A DNA stretch of 64,000 nucleotides from Bacillota bacterium. GTDB lineage: Bacteria > Bacillota > Clostridia > Acetivibrionales > DTU013. The notes under the pieces are model-generated. The model saw only the letters and a list, made by a program, of their open reading frames with translations. It made no database searches and was not told the origin of the DNA. Made by a program: the position numbers and the translations under genes. The DNA is taken from positions 1 to 64,000 of the forward strand of contig JAEZCO010000075.1 in NCBI GenBank assembly GCA_023433505.1. Reading direction: 5' to 3'. Position 1 is the stretch's first letter; each line of letters begins with the position of its first letter. Of this stretch, positions 45,128-53,955 are shown one piece after another.

Positions 45128-46204
45128 ATGATTTTAAAGAGAGCAAAAGCGTTGAAAATTTTATCATTCCTCATTGCAATTGCATTATTAACGCTGGGTA
45201 TCGCTGCTTGCGGAAGCGGTTCAAAGGCTTCAAAGGAAAGCACCCAGGGCGCTACCGCGGCGAAGGTGGCGGAAAGTACCACAGCCGGCGCAAAAGAGTT
45301 GGTCCAGATTAAAACCTATTCGCGGAAAAACTGTACTTCAACGCCCATATTGGTTGCGGATAAAAAAGGTTTTTTTGAAGCGCAGGGACTTAAGATCGAA
45401 TATACGGGAGAAATTCTGAAATCTGCAGAAATTCTTGCCTCTGTACTTAAAGGGAATAACGACTTTGCCGATACCCATCCGAATGCGCTGGCCACCTTTG
45501 TTGCCGGAGGGGCAAAAATCAAAGGCGTCGCACGGTCGATCATTGAGCCGGGTTCCGACGTTGATCCCAAATACCGTCATATGCGGTGGTATGCCACAGA
45601 GAAATCAGGGATAAAGACCTGGGACGACCTGATAAACTATAAAAAGGGCGAAAAGATCACCTCAAACGGTCTGGCGCCGCAGTGCACAACCTTTCTCTTA
45701 AGCACGATTTTTGACAAGTTTAAAGTAGGCAGGGACAGGATCAGCTTTGTGAACTTTGACACCGACCAGGCGGCATTACAGGCGGTTGAACAGGGCAATA
45801 TCGATATAGCGGGCGTCCATCCCACCTTTTATGATCTGGCTGAATCCGCGGGGCTTGTAACAATCGGTGATTCCTCGGACGCAGGTCTGGGAGAAGCCGC
45901 CGGCGTATACCTCTACTATTTCACCGATGACTTTATCCAGAATAACCCGGATACTGTGCAGAAATTTGTAAATGCAGTAACGAAAGCTCAGGTTTGGGCG
46001 AACGAAAATCCGGTTGAAGCCGCTCAAATAACCTCGGACAATAACGGAGTAAAAACAACGGGGAGCCATTATTATTCCACAACGACAGAAATTCCTGAAG
46101 CTCAGATCAAGCCCTGGATCGATGACCTGATTGTCAATGGAAAGCTGAAGGAAAACCAGGTGCCCTTAGCAAATCTGATCACACATAAATTTGAAGTTAA
46201 ATAA
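45128..46204 (+). CDS. Ssu/Tau-type substrate-binding lipoprotein
   Basis: 358 residues. Lipoprotein signal ending at GIAACGSG, then an NMT1/SsuA-like fold (CTSTPILVADKKGFFEAQGLKIEYT; NDFADTHPNALATFVAGGAKIKGVARSI). ATG 45128 is preferred over 45113 because GGAGGT lies 7-8 bases upstream and the signal peptide starts there. Sole receptor for the two permeases; the ligand is presumably an organosulfur anion. Confidence 0.88.
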   Translation: MILKRAKALKILSFLIAIALLTLGIAACGSGSKASKESTQGATAAKVAESTTAGAKELVQIKTYSRKNCTSTPILVADKKGFFEAQGLKIEYTGEILKSAEILASVLKGNNDFADTHPNALATFVAGGAKIKGVARSIIEPGSDVDPKYRHMRWYATEKSGIKTWDDLINYKKGEKITSNGLAPQCTTFLLSTIFDKFKVGRDRISFVNFDTDQAALQAVEQGNIDIAGVHPTFYDLAESAGLVTIGDSSDAGLGEAAGVYLYYFTDDFIQNNPDTVQKFVNAVTKAQVWANENPVEAAQITSDNNGVKTTGSHYYSTTTEIPEAQIKPWIDDLIVNGKLKENQVPLANLITHKFEVK

Positions 46205-46288
46205 TCGGCCGTATTCAGGATCCCAATCCCCTGACCTTGTCAAAGGAGGGGGAGGACTGGGAGAAAAACTTGAGAGGAGCATGGAGCT

Positions 46289-47203
46289 ATGCCGTCCGCG
46301 TTAGCGCAAAATTTCACAGACACCCGCCCAAAGAATAATGCTTTATTCAAAGAGGATAGAATCGTCATAAGAGATTTAAACAAGACCTTTACCATAAAAA
46401 GAAATAATAGCAGTGAGAAAAAGGAATTTACAGCCTTAACCAATGTAAACCTCACAGTCAAAAGCGGAGAGTTTTTATCAATCGTAGGCCCCAGCGGCTG
46501 CGGGAAATCTACGCTTCTGGATCTTCTGGCGGGCTTGTCAAAACCTGATTCCGGTGAAATCCATATCGACGATAAATTGATTACAGGCCCGGCTCTTGAC
46601 CGGGGAATAGTGCTTCAGGGCTATGCGCTGTTTCCCTGGAGGACAATCCGCCGGAATATTGAATTCGGACTTGAAATAAAAGGGATTAAGAAAGACGGAA
46701 GGAAGGAAATCAGCGACAGGTTTTTAAAGCTGGTGGGACTGCAGGGCTTTGAAGACCGGTATCCCTATGAATTATCCGGAGGCATGAAGCAAAGAGTTGC
46801 AATTGCAAGAGCCCTGGCTTATGACCCCGAAGTCCTGCTGATGGATGAGCCTTTTGCGGCTGTAGACGCGCAAACAAGGGAGGTAATGCAGGATGAGCTT
46901 CTCCGGATATGGGAGGAAACCAACAAAACCATCGTTTTCGTTACACACAGCATTGAAGAGGCTGCGCTGCTGGCGGACAGGGTGGTGGTCATGTCGGCAA
47001 ATCCCGGGACCATCAAGGAAATCATTGATGTAGATCTTCCGAGGCCAAGACGCATCGGCGACGTAATAAATTCGGTAGATTTTACCTGGATCACCAACAA
47101 GATCAGGGGACTGCTGCAGAACAAAAACCATAGTGAGACCTTGAGCATTGTCGGGAATAATACCAATCTGGCAGAAGAAATCTCGCCTACGGCCAACATA
47201 TAA
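46289..47203 (+). CDS. Ssu/Tau-type ABC importer ATPase
   Basis: 304 residues. Walker A GPSGCGKST (about 70-78), Q-loop LQGYALFPWRTI, signature LSGGMKQRVAIARAL, Walker B VLLMDEPFAAVD, H-loop VTHSIEEA. An N-terminal about 25-residue extension precedes the ABC domain. Completes the four-gene importer. Confidence 0.9.
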   Translation: MPSALAQNFTDTRPKNNALFKEDRIVIRDLNKTFTIKRNNSSEKKEFTALTNVNLTVKSGEFLSIVGPSGCGKSTLLDLLAGLSKPDSGEIHIDDKLITGPALDRGIVLQGYALFPWRTIRRNIEFGLEIKGIKKDGRKEISDRFLKLVGLQGFEDRYPYELSGGMKQRVAIARALAYDPEVLLMDEPFAAVDAQTREVMQDELLRIWEETNKTIVFVTHSIEEAALLADRVVVMSANPGTIKEIIDVDLPRPRRIGDVINSVDFTWITNKIRGLLQNKNHSETLSIVGNNTNLAEEISPTANI

Positions 47204-47237
47204 CCTATAATCTATACAAATTGGAGATGTGGGATTT

Positions 47238-49520
47238 ATGATAGAAAACAAAACCCTGAAGGTTTACGGGATGACCTGCACCTTGTGTTCCATGACAATC
47301 GAAGCCGGGCTGGCAAGGCTGGACGGTATGATCAGGTCCTCGGTGAGCTATGCGGCTGAAAAGGTGTTTTTGGAATTCGAAAATACGGTTGTACAGGATT
47401 ACGAAATCAAGAGGGCAATTGAAAAACTTGGTTTTTCCGTCAGCGATCATACCTCCGGATGCTTCGACAAAAAGAATGACCCCGGAGAGATAGAAAAAAG
47501 AAAAATCCTTACACGATTTCTATCGGCCCTTGTTTTAAGCTTTCCCCTCATATTGTGCATGATATCCGTAGGCGTAGGCTTTTGCCATGATATTCTTGAT
47601 CCTGCCAGTGAGACCGCATGGGGGGCATTTCTGGATGAACTGAGGCGGAGAGCCTTGTTTCTCCACAATTGGATACTTCAACTGGCGCTGGCTACGCCTG
47701 TTCAGTTCATTATCGGAGCCAGGTTCTACAAAAATGCTTTCAGAGCTCTGCTTGCCAGGAAAGCCACGATGGATTTGCTGGTGGTTTTGGGGACCAGCGC
47801 TGCCTATCTGTACAGCGTTTATATTGTAGTATTTAAAAATTTTGAATATGTAACGGGACTGCAGGATATCTATTTTGAAGCCTCAGCGGTCATTATAACC
47901 CTTGTGCTCCTCGGTAAATACCTGGAAGCCTTAGCAAAGGGGAGGACGTCCAGGGCTATCCAGACACTGATGGGACTTAAGCCGAAAACCGCAAGAGTTC
48001 TGTATGACGGCAAGGAAACGGACATAGCAATAGACGATGTAAAAGTCGATGACATAGTAGTCGTAAGACCGGGTGAAAAAATACCCGTTGACGGCATCAT
48101 TACCGATGGCTCTTCAACCATTGACGAGTCCATGCTGACAGGGGAAAGCTTCCCTGTATCCAAAGATAAAAATGATTTTGTAACGGGCGCGACCATAAAC
48201 AAGCTGGGAACTTTTAAATTCAAGGCCACCAGGGTAGGGAACGACACCAGGCTTGCCGGAATCATAAGGACGGTGGAGGAAGCCCAAAGCAGCAAGGCTC
48301 CCATCCAAAAGATAGCAGATACTGTGTGCAGCTATTTTATCCCCTTTGTCATTTCCATTGCTGTGATTACCTTTTGCATATGGTATTTTGTGATTCTTAA
48401 GCACACCTTTTTCCTGATTGAGCTGCCCATTATTTATGCAGTATCGGTCTTGGTGGTATCCTGTCCCTGCGCTCTCGGGCTTGCGACGCCTACTGCAATC
48501 ATGGTAGGCATGGGAAAAGCCGCTCAGAATGGGATTTTGATTAAAAAAAGCGAAGTCCTGGAGACGGCATATAAAATCCATACGGTAATTCTGGATAAAA
48601 CGGGCACAATTACAACAGGCACGCCTGAAGTTACCGATATCATCGCAATAAATGACGGCGGTTATGATGAAAATGAGATAATCAACTATGCCGCAATCGC
48701 GGAAAAAAGGTCCGAACACCCTGTGGGTGAAGCAATATACCGTAGAGGAAAAGAAGCTTTCGACGAAGGAATCCTTGATCCGGAGAAATTCGAAACAATC
48801 CCGGGGAAAGGCGTATTGGCTGAAATTGAAGGGAAGAAAATAGTTATAGGAACGGTAAAGCTTATAACGGAAAAAGGGATAAGCATTGAAAAGTCCTTAA
48901 GTGTTCTGGACGCCTTGTATAGTGAAGGGAAAACCGTCAGCCTCCTGGCCATAAACGGCGAGCTGGCAGCGGTGATTGCCCTGGCGGACAAAGTCAGGGA
49001 CAACTCAAGGGAAGCTGTGGCTCAGCTCAGGAAAATGGGGCTCAAGGTATATATGCTGACCGGAGATAATAAAAATACCGCTCATTATGTTGCGGGAAAA
49101 GTGGGTATTGAAAATATCATCGCGGAGGTTCTGCCGGAAGATAAGGTGAAGGAGATAGAAAAACTCAAAAACCGGAAAAAAGTGATTGCCATGGTGGGTG
49201 ACGGAATAAACGACGCACCTGCGCTGGCAACTGCAGATATAGGCTTTGCCATCGGAACGGGAACCGATGTGGCCGTTGAGACGGGAGACATTGTCATATT
49301 GAAGGACAATCTTGCCGCCATCCCCATGGCAATAAGACTTTCGAAAAAAACCATGCGGAAAATAAAACAAAATCTCTTTTGGGCCTTTTTCTATAATCTC
49401 ATCGGCATTCCTTTTGCCGCAAGCGGCCATCTGGACCCGATTATCGCAGCGGCGGCGATGGCTTTCAGTTCTATCTCAGTGCTGCTCAACTCGTTAAGCC
49501 TGAAGCGGTTTAAGGTGTAA
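47238..49520 (+). CDS. second copper P1B-type ATPase
   Basis: 760 residues. A single HMA domain with MTCTLC, actuator TGES, CPC in VSCPCALGLATPT, DKTGT, SEHPVGEA, GDGINDAPALA, and Cu(I)-type final helices (FYNLIG...MAFSSISVLLNSLSLKR). It lacks the coiled-coil tail of CopA at 27005. ATG 47238 preferred (GGAGATG upstream) over GTG 47229. It lies 34 bases after the sulfur importer ATPase, so cotranscribed. Copper export may protect thiols and Fe-S clusters, or supply metal outside; inference. Confidence 0.88.
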   Translation: MIENKTLKVYGMTCTLCSMTIEAGLARLDGMIRSSVSYAAEKVFLEFENTVVQDYEIKRAIEKLGFSVSDHTSGCFDKKNDPGEIEKRKILTRFLSALVLSFPLILCMISVGVGFCHDILDPASETAWGAFLDELRRRALFLHNWILQLALATPVQFIIGARFYKNAFRALLARKATMDLLVVLGTSAAYLYSVYIVVFKNFEYVTGLQDIYFEASAVIITLVLLGKYLEALAKGRTSRAIQTLMGLKPKTARVLYDGKETDIAIDDVKVDDIVVVRPGEKIPVDGIITDGSSTIDESMLTGESFPVSKDKNDFVTGATINKLGTFKFKATRVGNDTRLAGIIRTVEEAQSSKAPIQKIADTVCSYFIPFVISIAVITFCIWYFVILKHTFFLIELPIIYAVSVLVVSCPCALGLATPTAIMVGMGKAAQNGILIKKSEVLETAYKIHTVILDKTGTITTGTPEVTDIIAINDGGYDENEIINYAAIAEKRSEHPVGEAIYRRGKEAFDEGILDPEKFETIPGKGVLAEIEGKKIVIGTVKLITEKGISIEKSLSVLDALYSEGKTVSLLAINGELAAVIALADKVRDNSREAVAQLRKMGLKVYMLTGDNKNTAHYVAGKVGIENIIAEVLPEDKVKEIEKLKNRKKVIAMVGDGINDAPALATADIGFAIGTGTDVAVETGDIVILKDNLAAIPMAIRLSKKTMRKIKQNLFWAFFYNLIGIPFAASGHLDPIIAAAAMAFSSISVLLNSLSLKRFKV

Positions 49521-49557
49521 AAGATAGGTAAGAAAACGGATAAAGGGCTGATAAGCG

Positions 49558-49749
49558 ATGGATAAAAATGCAAATGAGCTTAAAAAGGAAATTGAAAAAA
49601 TAAAAAAGCTTCTGGACCTCTCCGACTGCTGCGAGGGGGATAAAAACAGGAAAATGCTGCTGGATGAGTTTGAAAATTTATCTTATAGGTATTTTAAAAG
49701 CGCAGTAACAAGAATGAGGGATGTCCGCGGCGATGGTGACGGGATTTAG
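49558..49749 (+). CDS. small charged protein of unknown function
   Basis: 63 residues, helical, starting MDKNANELKKEIEKIKKLLDL, with a CC pair in DLSDCCEGDKNRK and a basic tail. A TAAGCGATGG context gives a weak ribosome binding site. Last gene before promoter and attenuator copy 4. A Spo0E-like helical hairpin was considered but the SQELD motif is missing. Not recognised. Confidence 0.5.
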   Translation: MDKNANELKKEIEKIKKLLDLSDCCEGDKNRKMLLDEFENLSYRYFKSAVTRMRDVRGDGDGI

Positions 49750-49758
49750 TAAAAATCA

Positions 49759-49910
49759 TTGACTCGAGGCGGCTTTTGTGGTAGAATATTAAACATACTT
49801 AGCAAATAGGAATACTCGTAATAAATCCGTAAAACACTATGCTGACCAGAATTCTGGAGGCTTAAGTTTTTTCAAATAATGAAAAGACTTAAGCCTTTAT
49901 TTTTTTATTA
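49759..49910 (+). promoter_or_regulatory. promoter and attenuator element copy 4 (before methyltransferase)
   Basis: TTGACT (49759), 17 bases, TAGAAT (49782-49787). Box ATAGGAATACTC (49806), hairpin CCAG (49846) AATT CTGG (49854-49857), terminator AGGCTTAAG (49858-49866) with perfect partner CTTAAGCCT (49888-49896) and T-run. An 8-codon frame MLTRILEA (ATG 49839) spans the hairpin. Confidence 0.85.
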
Positions 49911-49986
49911 TTGAACAGGGTATGGGGGCATGTCCCATTGGAAATTGAAACTTTTCTTTTTTTAATAGAGATTAAGGGGGGATTAG

Positions 49987-51063
49987 ATGATGACCGGAGT
50001 GTTAAAAGACAGAATGACTTCAAAAGAAAGAATGGATGCATTTGCAGGGGGGACGCCTTATGACAGGATACCATGCAATGCCTTTATAGGAGAACATGCC
50101 GCGAGAGTAATAGGTATTACCGTACGCGAATATCATCATAATCCGGAGCTCACTGCAAAAGCGCAGCTGGCTGCACAAAGAACCTATGGCTCCGACGGAG
50201 TGGGTGTAGGCGTGGGCTTGACAGGAATGCCCGAAGCTTTGGGCAGTAAAGTGGAATATCCTTTGGAAAGTACGCCGTTTATATCTGACTATGCCGTGAA
50301 GGAATACAGTGATCTCGATAAGCTTCAGATTCCCGACCCTAGAAAGGATAAGAGGCTTTCTACCGTTCTAAGGGCTTCTGAAATTCTGCTGGAAGGGTCG
50401 AAGGGCGAGGTAAAAGTGTCCACCGGAGTTTGCGGCGCATTCAGCAGTGCCGGGAATTTGCGGGGAGCAGAAAAATTATTGAAGGACTTATATGTGTATC
50501 CCGAATTTGTACATAAGCTGCTCAGAATTATTACCGACAGCACCATTGCATTCATAAAGGAAGCCGGAAAACTCGGAGTTTCAATAGGGATAGGCGAACC
50601 TACGGCTTCGGGCAGTCTGATCAGCGCGAGGCAATTCAGGGAGTTTGTACTTCCATATCTTAAGGAGCTTTCTGATGCGATTATCCGTGTTGGAGCGCCT
50701 GCGCCTCAGCTCCATATTTGCGGAAATACAAAAAAGATCTGGAATGAGATGGCGGATTCGGGAGCAGGTTCTTTAAGCCTTGACAATGTGATTGACCTGG
50801 AAGATGCCAAAAAAGCCGTTGGAAACAGAGTTGTCCTGGTAGGCAATATCAAGCCGACGGATACCATGTATCTTGGAACACCCCAAACAGTAGAAGAAAA
50901 TGTAAAAGAAAACCTCAGAAAGGCATATGACAGCTCCAAAGGATATGTTCTGGCTTTGGGCTGCGGACTGCCGACAAACACCAGGCCTGAAAACATTCAT
51001 GCTTTGGTTGATTCGGCGAGAAGATACGGAAGGTATCCGCTGGACCCTGAGCTGTTTCAATAG
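49987..51063 (+). CDS. MtaA/CmuA/UroD-type methyltransferase
   Basis: 358 residues of the uroporphyrinogen-decarboxylase fold. The zinc-thiolate ligands of methylcobalamin:thiol methyltransferases are present: HxC in LHICGNT and Cys in LALGCGLPTNTRPENI. True UroD has no such site. Related enzymes (MtaA, MtbA, CmuA) move methyl groups between a corrinoid protein and a thiol such as coenzyme M. No corrinoid protein is encoded in the window. AAGGGGGG upstream. The substrate could be a methylthio compound or a thiol product; inference. Confidence 0.85.
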   Translation: MMTGVLKDRMTSKERMDAFAGGTPYDRIPCNAFIGEHAARVIGITVREYHHNPELTAKAQLAAQRTYGSDGVGVGVGLTGMPEALGSKVEYPLESTPFISDYAVKEYSDLDKLQIPDPRKDKRLSTVLRASEILLEGSKGEVKVSTGVCGAFSSAGNLRGAEKLLKDLYVYPEFVHKLLRIITDSTIAFIKEAGKLGVSIGIGEPTASGSLISARQFREFVLPYLKELSDAIIRVGAPAPQLHICGNTKKIWNEMADSGAGSLSLDNVIDLEDAKKAVGNRVVLVGNIKPTDTMYLGTPQTVEENVKENLRKAYDSSKGYVLALGCGLPTNTRPENIHALVDSARRYGRYPLDPELFQ

Positions 51064-51106
51064 AATGCGGTCATGGCGACAATATGATTTATACTAACGG
51101 TGTAGA

Positions 51107-51775
51107 ATGAAAATAAAAATAATCGCATGTGAAGTAATGAAGGATGAGTTGATTTCGGTCCTGAAGGATAATGAGACCGATATGGAATTCCTATCGATGG
51201 GGCTTCACTTGTATCCGGAAAAATTAAACAGGGAACTGCAGCGGATAATCGACGGAGCAAAAGGATATGACAGAATTGTTCTTGCATTCGGTTTATGCGG
51301 AGGGGCGGGAAAAGGATTGGGTTCAAAGGATGCAACTCTGACAATGCCCAGGACACACGACTGCATACCTTTATTGCTCGGTTCAAGAGAAGCCTTTCTG
51401 GCTGAGAGGGAAAAGGAACTGGGGACATTTTATTTAACCTGCGGCTGGTTGAGGGGAGAAAAGTCTATTTTATCAGAGCATGCCAGAGTGAAGGAAAAGT
51501 ATGGAGAAAAAAAGGCAAAAGGCATTATAAAAAGGGTCTATGACGCATATAAAAGAGTATTGTTCATCAGAACCGGCGGAAGCAATGAACCAAGCTATTT
51601 GGAGGGATCCTACGAAGTTGCCCGGCTGCTTGAACTAAAGCATGAAATTACAGATAATGATTTTACCTATATTCAAAAAATCGTATACGGACCCTGGGAC
51701 AACGAAAATTTTGTGAATGTCGGACCAGGCAAATCCGTTGAAGAAGAAGCATTTTTCAAGGACGCAGCCATTTAA
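51107..51775 (+). CDS. DUF1638 protein
   Basis: 222 residues. Motifs IACEVMKDEL, VLAFGLCGGAGKGL and CIPLLLGSREAF fit DUF1638, a family repeatedly found beside corrinoid-dependent methyltransferases. The conserved Cys residues (8, about 66) and FYLTCGWLRGE suggest a metal or cofactor site. Biochemical role unknown. Cotranscribed with the methyltransferase. Confidence 0.8.
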   Translation: MKIKIIACEVMKDELISVLKDNETDMEFLSMGLHLYPEKLNRELQRIIDGAKGYDRIVLAFGLCGGAGKGLGSKDATLTMPRTHDCIPLLLGSREAFLAEREKELGTFYLTCGWLRGEKSILSEHARVKEKYGEKKAKGIIKRVYDAYKRVLFIRTGGSNEPSYLEGSYEVARLLELKHEITDNDFTYIQKIVYGPWDNENFVNVGPGKSVEEEAFFKDAAI

Positions 51776-51794
51776 AATATACCGTAATAAAATA

Positions 51795-51880
51795 AATTTT
51801 ACGAATTCTTGGTGATGTTGACCAGAGACACTGGAGACTGAGTTTGCTTTTAAAGAAAGCGGGTTCAGTCTTTTGTTTAT
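51795..51880 (+). promoter_or_regulatory. attenuator element copy 5 (before yezD-D3K3)
   Basis: CGAATTCTTGG (51802) stands where the AGGAATACTT box lies elsewhere. Hairpin CCAG (51822) AGACA CTGG (51831-51834), then AGACTGA (51835-51841) pairing with TCAGTCT (51865-51871), extended by inner GCTTTT/AAAGC pairing, and a T-run. An 8-codon frame MLTRDTGD (ATG 51815, TGA 51839) spans it. No clear promoter upstream. Confidence 0.78.
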
Positions 51881-52077
51881 AACGAGGCGCCCAAAAATGT
51901 CTCCCATCTCTATAGGTGGCGGATACCGAATTGGTGTTCAGGCGGTGAGCATATCGCTGCCTCGTTGAAACTCTGCTGATGAAATTAATTTTTTCTACAA
52001 ACGAAAAAATTAGTTTTGAATTAGGTCGTTATAAAAATATTGGATCATATTCAACAGAATAGAGGGAGGGGTATTCA
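51881..52077. other. long leader between attenuator 5 and yezD
   Basis: No gene seen. It includes AATTTTTTC paired with GAAAAAATT (about 51988-52012), a second possible terminator-like hairpin flanked by T- and A-runs. GAGGGAGGGG (52062-52071) is the ribosome binding site of the yezD-like gene. Confidence 0.45.
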
Positions 52078-52248
52078 ATGTCTGAAAGCTATTTCAAACT
52101 TAACGAAGGTAGCAGGTCCATTTCAAACGAGGATATCAAAAAGCTGCTGGAGCTTCTTGAAAATGTCAAGTTCGGTTCCATCACACTGGTGATCCAGAAT
52201 AATAAGGTTGTACAGATCGAAAAAAATGAAAAAGTCAGGTTAAAGTAA
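52078..52248 (+). CDS. YezD-like mini-protein (DUF2292)
   Basis: 56 residues: ISNEDIKKLLELLENVKFGSITLVIQ followed by NNKVVQIEKNEKVRLK, near-identical in pattern to the copy at 33874. AGGGAGGGG upstream of the ATG. It leads the D3K3 unit and supports the sulfur-starvation theme. Confidence 0.85.
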   Translation: MSESYFKLNEGSRSISNEDIKKLLELLENVKFGSITLVIQNNKVVQIEKNEKVRLK

Positions 52249-52257
52249 GAGTGATTT

Positions 52258-52410
52258 ATGATAACGATAAGTAATCTCAGTAAAACTTATATCACGCCCC
52301 AATTGAGCATTAAGGCAGTGGACAACATCAGCCTTAAAAATAAAAAGGTTCATAACAAAGTAAGCGGCAAAGGAATTAAAATATCAGAAAGGACAGAGCA
52401 TTATGATTAA
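52258..52410 (+). pseudogene. remnant of a MetN-like ABC ATPase N terminus
   Basis: 50 codons beginning MITISNLSKTYITPQLSIKA, then VDNISL, which is the first strand pair of methionine-type ABC ATPases (MIxIxNLSKxY...AVDNISL), but the Walker A that should follow is gone and the frame ends in unrelated lysine-rich residues. It starts 9 bases after the yezD-like gene and overlaps the D3 start. I read it as the stub of a deleted metN-type gene, with D3K3 brought in or fused at the break. Confidence 0.6.
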
Positions 52411-53917
52411 TTTGAAGGAAAATACCTGCCCAAACAGGGAAGAGCGGGCCAACGGGATCAATGCCTACTACGGAAAAGCCAGCAAGCTTGTAAAGGACGT
52501 CCGGGAGGGAAATCTTACAAGCCGGGACCGTATTTTTCAACAAACCGGCGGCTGCGTGCTGAATTTTTACCTGACGGTGCGGGTAGCCACCATAAGAGAT
52601 GCGGTAACCATATTTCATGCGCCTGTCGGATGCTCTTCTTCAGCTCTCGGTTACCGGGAGCTGTTCCAGGGCATACCGGTAAGCCTGGGACGGCCGGAGA
52701 AAATTGATCCTCACTGGCTTACAACCAACTTGTCCGAAAAGGATGTTATTTTCGGGGCCTCCGATAAGTTAAGGGCGGCAATTCTGAAGGCAGAGGAAAG
52801 ATATCATCCCAAGGCCGTCTTTATAATGACTTCCTGCACATCGGGCATCATAGGGGAGGATATCGAAGGGGTTGTAAATGAGTTGCAGGAAGAAGTGAAC
52901 GCCCGGCTGGTGCCGGTACATTGCGAAGGAGTGCGTTCCCGTCTTGTTCAGACCGGATACGACGCTTTCTGGCACGGAGTTCTTAAATATCTGGTCAAAA
53001 AGCCCGTGAAGAAGCAAAAAGACCTGGTCAACGTTGCCAGCATGCTTTCATACACCTGGCAAGACAGAATGGAGATTACAAGATTGCTGAGCAAATTGGG
53101 GCTCAGAGCAAATTTCGTCCCTGAGTTTGCCTCGGTGGAGCAGTTTGAAGTCTTGTCTGAAGCAGCTGTCACGGCTCCGCTCTGTCCGAGCTACACGGAA
53201 TATCTTTCCCAAGGACTTGAGCAGGAATATGGAATACCCTACTTCCTGTACCCGTCTCCCATGGGCGTTGCACATACCGATGAATGGCTGCGCCAGATTG
53301 CCGGCTACACCGGAAAGGAAAAGGAAGCGGAGAAATTGATCGCAGAAGAACATGCCCAATGGGTACCCAAGCTGGAAGCCATACAAAAGGAATTTGAGAA
53401 GCTTAAGCCCAACGGTGAACGGATCAGCATCCTTGGCTCGCTGGGGCAGGGCAGATTGCTGGCTCAAACGCCCTATTTTACAGAGATTGGGGCATCTTCT
53501 CCGGTAACCATTGCACAGGACTTCGACAACCTCATCCTGGATGAGACGGAGCAGTTAATCAGCGAAGTCGGAGATTTCGACATCCTGGTAAATACCTTCC
53601 AGGCAGCCGAGGTTGCCCACATTACAAGAAAGCACAATCCGGATATAGTCCTTAGCTGTCCGTTTCAGGGCAGCGCATACAAGCGCGAGACAGGTCAGAC
53701 CAGGACTCATTCGCTGCGGTGCGACGCCAGAGAGTGGAGTCTTCAGATGGGGTACAAGGGTGCGGTTTCCTGCGGGAATTTCCTGCTTCAGGCCATTAAG
53801 AACCGTTCCTTCCAGAAAACCATGCTGCACAAAACATCGGATACCTACCGCAAATGGTGGTATGAGCAGCCCAATCCCCTTCATTATTTAAAGCCCACAG
53901 GGGAAATAAATGCGTAA
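52403..53917 (+). CDS. nitrogenase component-1-like subunit D3
   Basis: 504 residues, more distant from D1/D2. P-cluster-type cysteines in TGGCVLNF (about 50), HAPVGCSSS (about 75) and MTSCTSGIIGED (IGDD changed to IGED). Cofactor Cys261 in APLCPSYTEYL. No His before GYKG (WSLQMGYKG). The N-terminal cysteines of D1/D2 are missing. Ribosome binding site GAAAGGACAG lies inside the MetN remnant. Forms a pair with K3, 38 bases downstream. Confidence 0.83.
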   Translation: MINLKENTCPNREERANGINAYYGKASKLVKDVREGNLTSRDRIFQQTGGCVLNFYLTVRVATIRDAVTIFHAPVGCSSSALGYRELFQGIPVSLGRPEKIDPHWLTTNLSEKDVIFGASDKLRAAILKAEERYHPKAVFIMTSCTSGIIGEDIEGVVNELQEEVNARLVPVHCEGVRSRLVQTGYDAFWHGVLKYLVKKPVKKQKDLVNVASMLSYTWQDRMEITRLLSKLGLRANFVPEFASVEQFEVLSEAAVTAPLCPSYTEYLSQGLEQEYGIPYFLYPSPMGVAHTDEWLRQIAGYTGKEKEAEKLIAEEHAQWVPKLEAIQKEFEKLKPNGERISILGSLGQGRLLAQTPYFTEIGASSPVTIAQDFDNLILDETEQLISEVGDFDILVNTFQAAEVAHITRKHNPDIVLSCPFQGSAYKRETGQTRTHSLRCDAREWSLQMGYKGAVSCGNFLLQAIKNRSFQKTMLHKTSDTYRKWWYEQPNPLHYLKPTGEINA

Positions 53918-53955
53918 AGAAAGCCAACGAATTCAGTTGAAAGGAGAAACGTGCA

